From contig JADLFM010000114.1 in NCBI GenBank assembly GCA_020845495.1, positions 1 through 6,300 of the forward strand: DNA of 6,300 nucleotides, given 5' to 3'. Each line of letters starts with the position of its first letter. The stretch's first letter is position 1. The notes under the pieces are model-generated. The model did not search any database. It was not told the origin of the DNA and saw only the letters and a list, made by a program, of their open reading frames with translations. Shown piece by piece: positions 5,791-6,300 of this stretch. Origin of the DNA: Chloroflexota bacterium (GTDB lineage Bacteria > Chloroflexota > UBA6077 > JACCZL01). The position numbers were made by a program, and so were the translations under genes.

Positions 5791-5945
5791 TCAGCGATGC
5801 GATCCCGCTCCGTCCAGCCGTTCCTCTGCATCCATCGTGTGAACGCCTTCAGGCTCCTGAGGGTGGTCCCGATGCTGTTGTCGGACAGGTCGGACTGCCG
5901 TGGATGGCCCAGGTCCGCCGTCGTGGCGCCTTCATGGTGGCAAGC
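5783..5945 (-). pseudogene. Fragment resembling the N-terminal core-binding domain of a tyrosine recombinase/integrase
   Basis: A minus-strand frame running from just after TGA (5946-5948) into the aldo/keto reductase remnant encodes ATTADLGHPRQSDLSDNSIG, then TTLRSLKAFTRWMQRNGW, then TERDRIADMKQPTRKP. The pattern 'S..Ti...LR.LkaFfrWl.reGw.erdP...lk.P' is characteristic of the SAM-like helical core-binding domain of XerC/XerD-type integrases. No Met, Val or Leu start codon with a ribosome site precedes it, and the catalytic domain with the R...HxxR...Y residues is absent: the sequence switches to the aldo/keto reductase tail around 5783-5790. It is therefore a broken piece. Its place between an intact tRNA and a truncated gene fits the edge of a former mobile element. 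Identification rests on about 45 residues and is not certain. Confidence 0.55.
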
Positions 5946-5962
5946 TCACCCTTCTACGGGAA

Positions 5963-6023
5963 TTGCCTGCCAGGCAAACCGACCGGTTCGGCCCTGTAGG
6001 GCTTTCATTCATGGAAGAATGCG
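5963..6023. other. Cluster of short inverted repeats between integrase remnant and tRNA
   Basis: Four dyads follow each other: TTGCCTG-C-CAGGCAA (5963-5977, perfect), the near-palindrome CCGACCGGTTCGG (5979-5991), GCCCT-GT-AGGGC (5991-6002, perfect), and CATTC with GAATG at about 6007-6021. No gene is visible here. Such clusters can be regulator binding sites, recombinase sites or remains of transcription terminators; no T-run supports the last. This is an observation with no assigned role. Confidence 0.4.
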
Positions 6024-6097
6024 GAGGCCTTTGACACCACCTCGATGAACGCAGAGTGAACGCGACATGATCTGGCGACAACGCGAGACGCTACTCG

Positions 6098-6122
6098 AAG
6101 AAAAAGGATCCCGAAGGATCCT
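6098..6122 (-). terminator. Rho-independent terminator of tRNA-Ala with a UUCG tetraloop
   Basis: Read on the minus strand: AGGATCC, loop TTCG, GGATCCT, then TTTTCTTC. The C(UUCG)G tetraloop is an exceptionally stable RNA turn. It begins 13 bases past the CCA end of the tRNA, so the tRNA is transcribed as a short single-gene unit. Confidence 0.88.
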
Positions 6123-6135
6123 CAAACTGGCTGCC

Positions 6136-6210
6136 TGGTGGACCTGAGGGGAATCGAACCCCTGACCTCTTCCATGCCAAGGAAGCGCGCTCCCGCTGCG
6201 CCACAGGCCC
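6136..6210 (-). tRNA. tRNA-Ala, anticodon GGC
   Basis: A complete 75-nt cloverleaf is on the minus strand. The acceptor GGGCCTG pairs with CAGGTCC and contains G3-U70, the alanine identity pair; discriminator A is followed by an encoded CCA (6136-6138). The D arm is GCGC-AGCGGGA-GCGC and the anticodon arm is CTTCC-TTGGCAT-GGAAG, with anticodon GGC at 6176-6178 (reads GCC and GCU). The T arm is AGGGG-TTCGATT-CCCCT. The gene is intact, with its own promoter and terminator. tRNA 3' ends are common integration sites, and an integrase-like remnant lies on its 3' side, but no second copy of the 3' end is present in the window. Confidence 0.97.
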
Positions 6211-6221
6211 GTAGCTCGCAT

Positions 6222-6250
6222 ATTCTACCAGAGCGCAGACGCCCCAGCAA
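6222..6250 (-). promoter_or_regulatory. Promoter of tRNA-Ala
   Basis: On the minus strand a -10 box TAGAAT (6222-6227) and a weaker -35 box TTGCTG (6245-6250) are separated by 17 bp. The -10 box lies 11 bp before the mature tRNA 5' end, so transcription should begin only a few bases upstream of the tRNA. Confidence 0.65.
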
Positions 6251-6258
6251 TGGCGCCG

Positions 6259-6284
6259 ACCGAGCGGGGTGTGGCTCGGTTTTC
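6259..6284 (+). terminator. Plus-strand Rho-independent terminator without an obvious gene
   Basis: ACCGAGC (6259-6265) pairs with GCTCGGT (6274-6280) around an eight-base loop, followed by TTTCT. The T-run exists only in the plus direction. The nearest plus-strand gene is dhaL, which ends 870 bp earlier, with the tRNA (minus) in between. It may stop read-through toward the gene to the right, or belong to a leader or small RNA that starts inside the tRNA region. Confidence 0.6.
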
Positions 6285-6300
6285 TGCACGGCCAGTTCCA

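Noticed and set aside
5725..6048. 107-residue plus-strand open frame
   Set aside because: It is opposite the aldo/keto reductase and integrase remnants and has no ribosome site or recognisable domain.
6009..6221. 70-residue minus-strand open frame
   Set aside because: It runs through the tRNA-Ala gene and its terminator and is not coding.
1..6300. CRISPR array, transposase, toxin-antitoxin or riboswitch
   Set aside because: No regularly spaced repeats, no transposase-like protein, no paired small genes and no Moco-type or other riboswitch consensus were seen on reading both strands.

Overview
This window is high-GC bacterial DNA with strong Shine-Dalgarno sites, a GTG start on modA and compact genes, interrupted by several clearly decayed genes. 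The style fits a Chloroflexota (Thermomicrobia-like) or similar high-GC soil or hot-environment bacterium. That assignment is an inference from protein flavour and from a G/C-rich palindromic intergenic repeat of a type I associate with such genomes; no marker gene proves it.

Left part (1-3550) is a molybdenum/tungsten neighbourhood, partly in ruins. It opens with the last 45 codons of a tungstate-type (TupA-like) ABC substrate-binding protein, followed by an intact molybdate-binding protein ModA (271-1152). Directly behind modA, with its own good ribosome binding site, is a frameshifted and stop-interrupted exported molybdopterin-fold (sulfite-oxidase/YedY-like) gene. About 0.7 kb follows with no recognisable gene, then a 102-bp imperfect palindrome. 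An intact compact 169-residue protein of the same Moco-fold superfamily comes next (2370-2879), abutted by the C-terminal part of a xanthine-dehydrogenase/CoxL-type molybdoenzyme large subunit that has lost its N-terminal half or more and carries two frameshifts.

Middle part (3596-5389) holds an intact two-gene dihydroxyacetone-kinase-type operon, dhaK-dhaL, in which the usual GGGSGHEP and GDGDHG motifs read GGGSGHLP and GDGDLG. This points to a sugar-ketone kinase subfamily (for example tetrulose kinases) rather than plain glycerone kinase. A 9-base direct repeat in its leader can pair, from either copy, with one downstream segment.

Right part (5390-6300) looks like a scar. On the minus strand there is a C-terminal aldo/keto reductase fragment joined to a fragment resembling the core-binding domain of a tyrosine recombinase, next to a cluster of short inverted repeats and an intact tRNA-Ala(GGC) with encoded CCA, promoter and a UUCG-loop terminator. 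A plus-oriented terminator with no obvious gene lies just beyond the tRNA promoter. The arrangement suggests an old tRNA-linked integration that has largely been deleted.

Functionally the only complete proteins are ModA, the small Moco-fold protein, DhaK and DhaL. I see no wholly new system. The most noteworthy signals are the concentration of broken molybdoenzyme genes around intact metal-uptake genes, the variant DhaKL pair with its structured leader, and the integrase remnant beside the tRNA.
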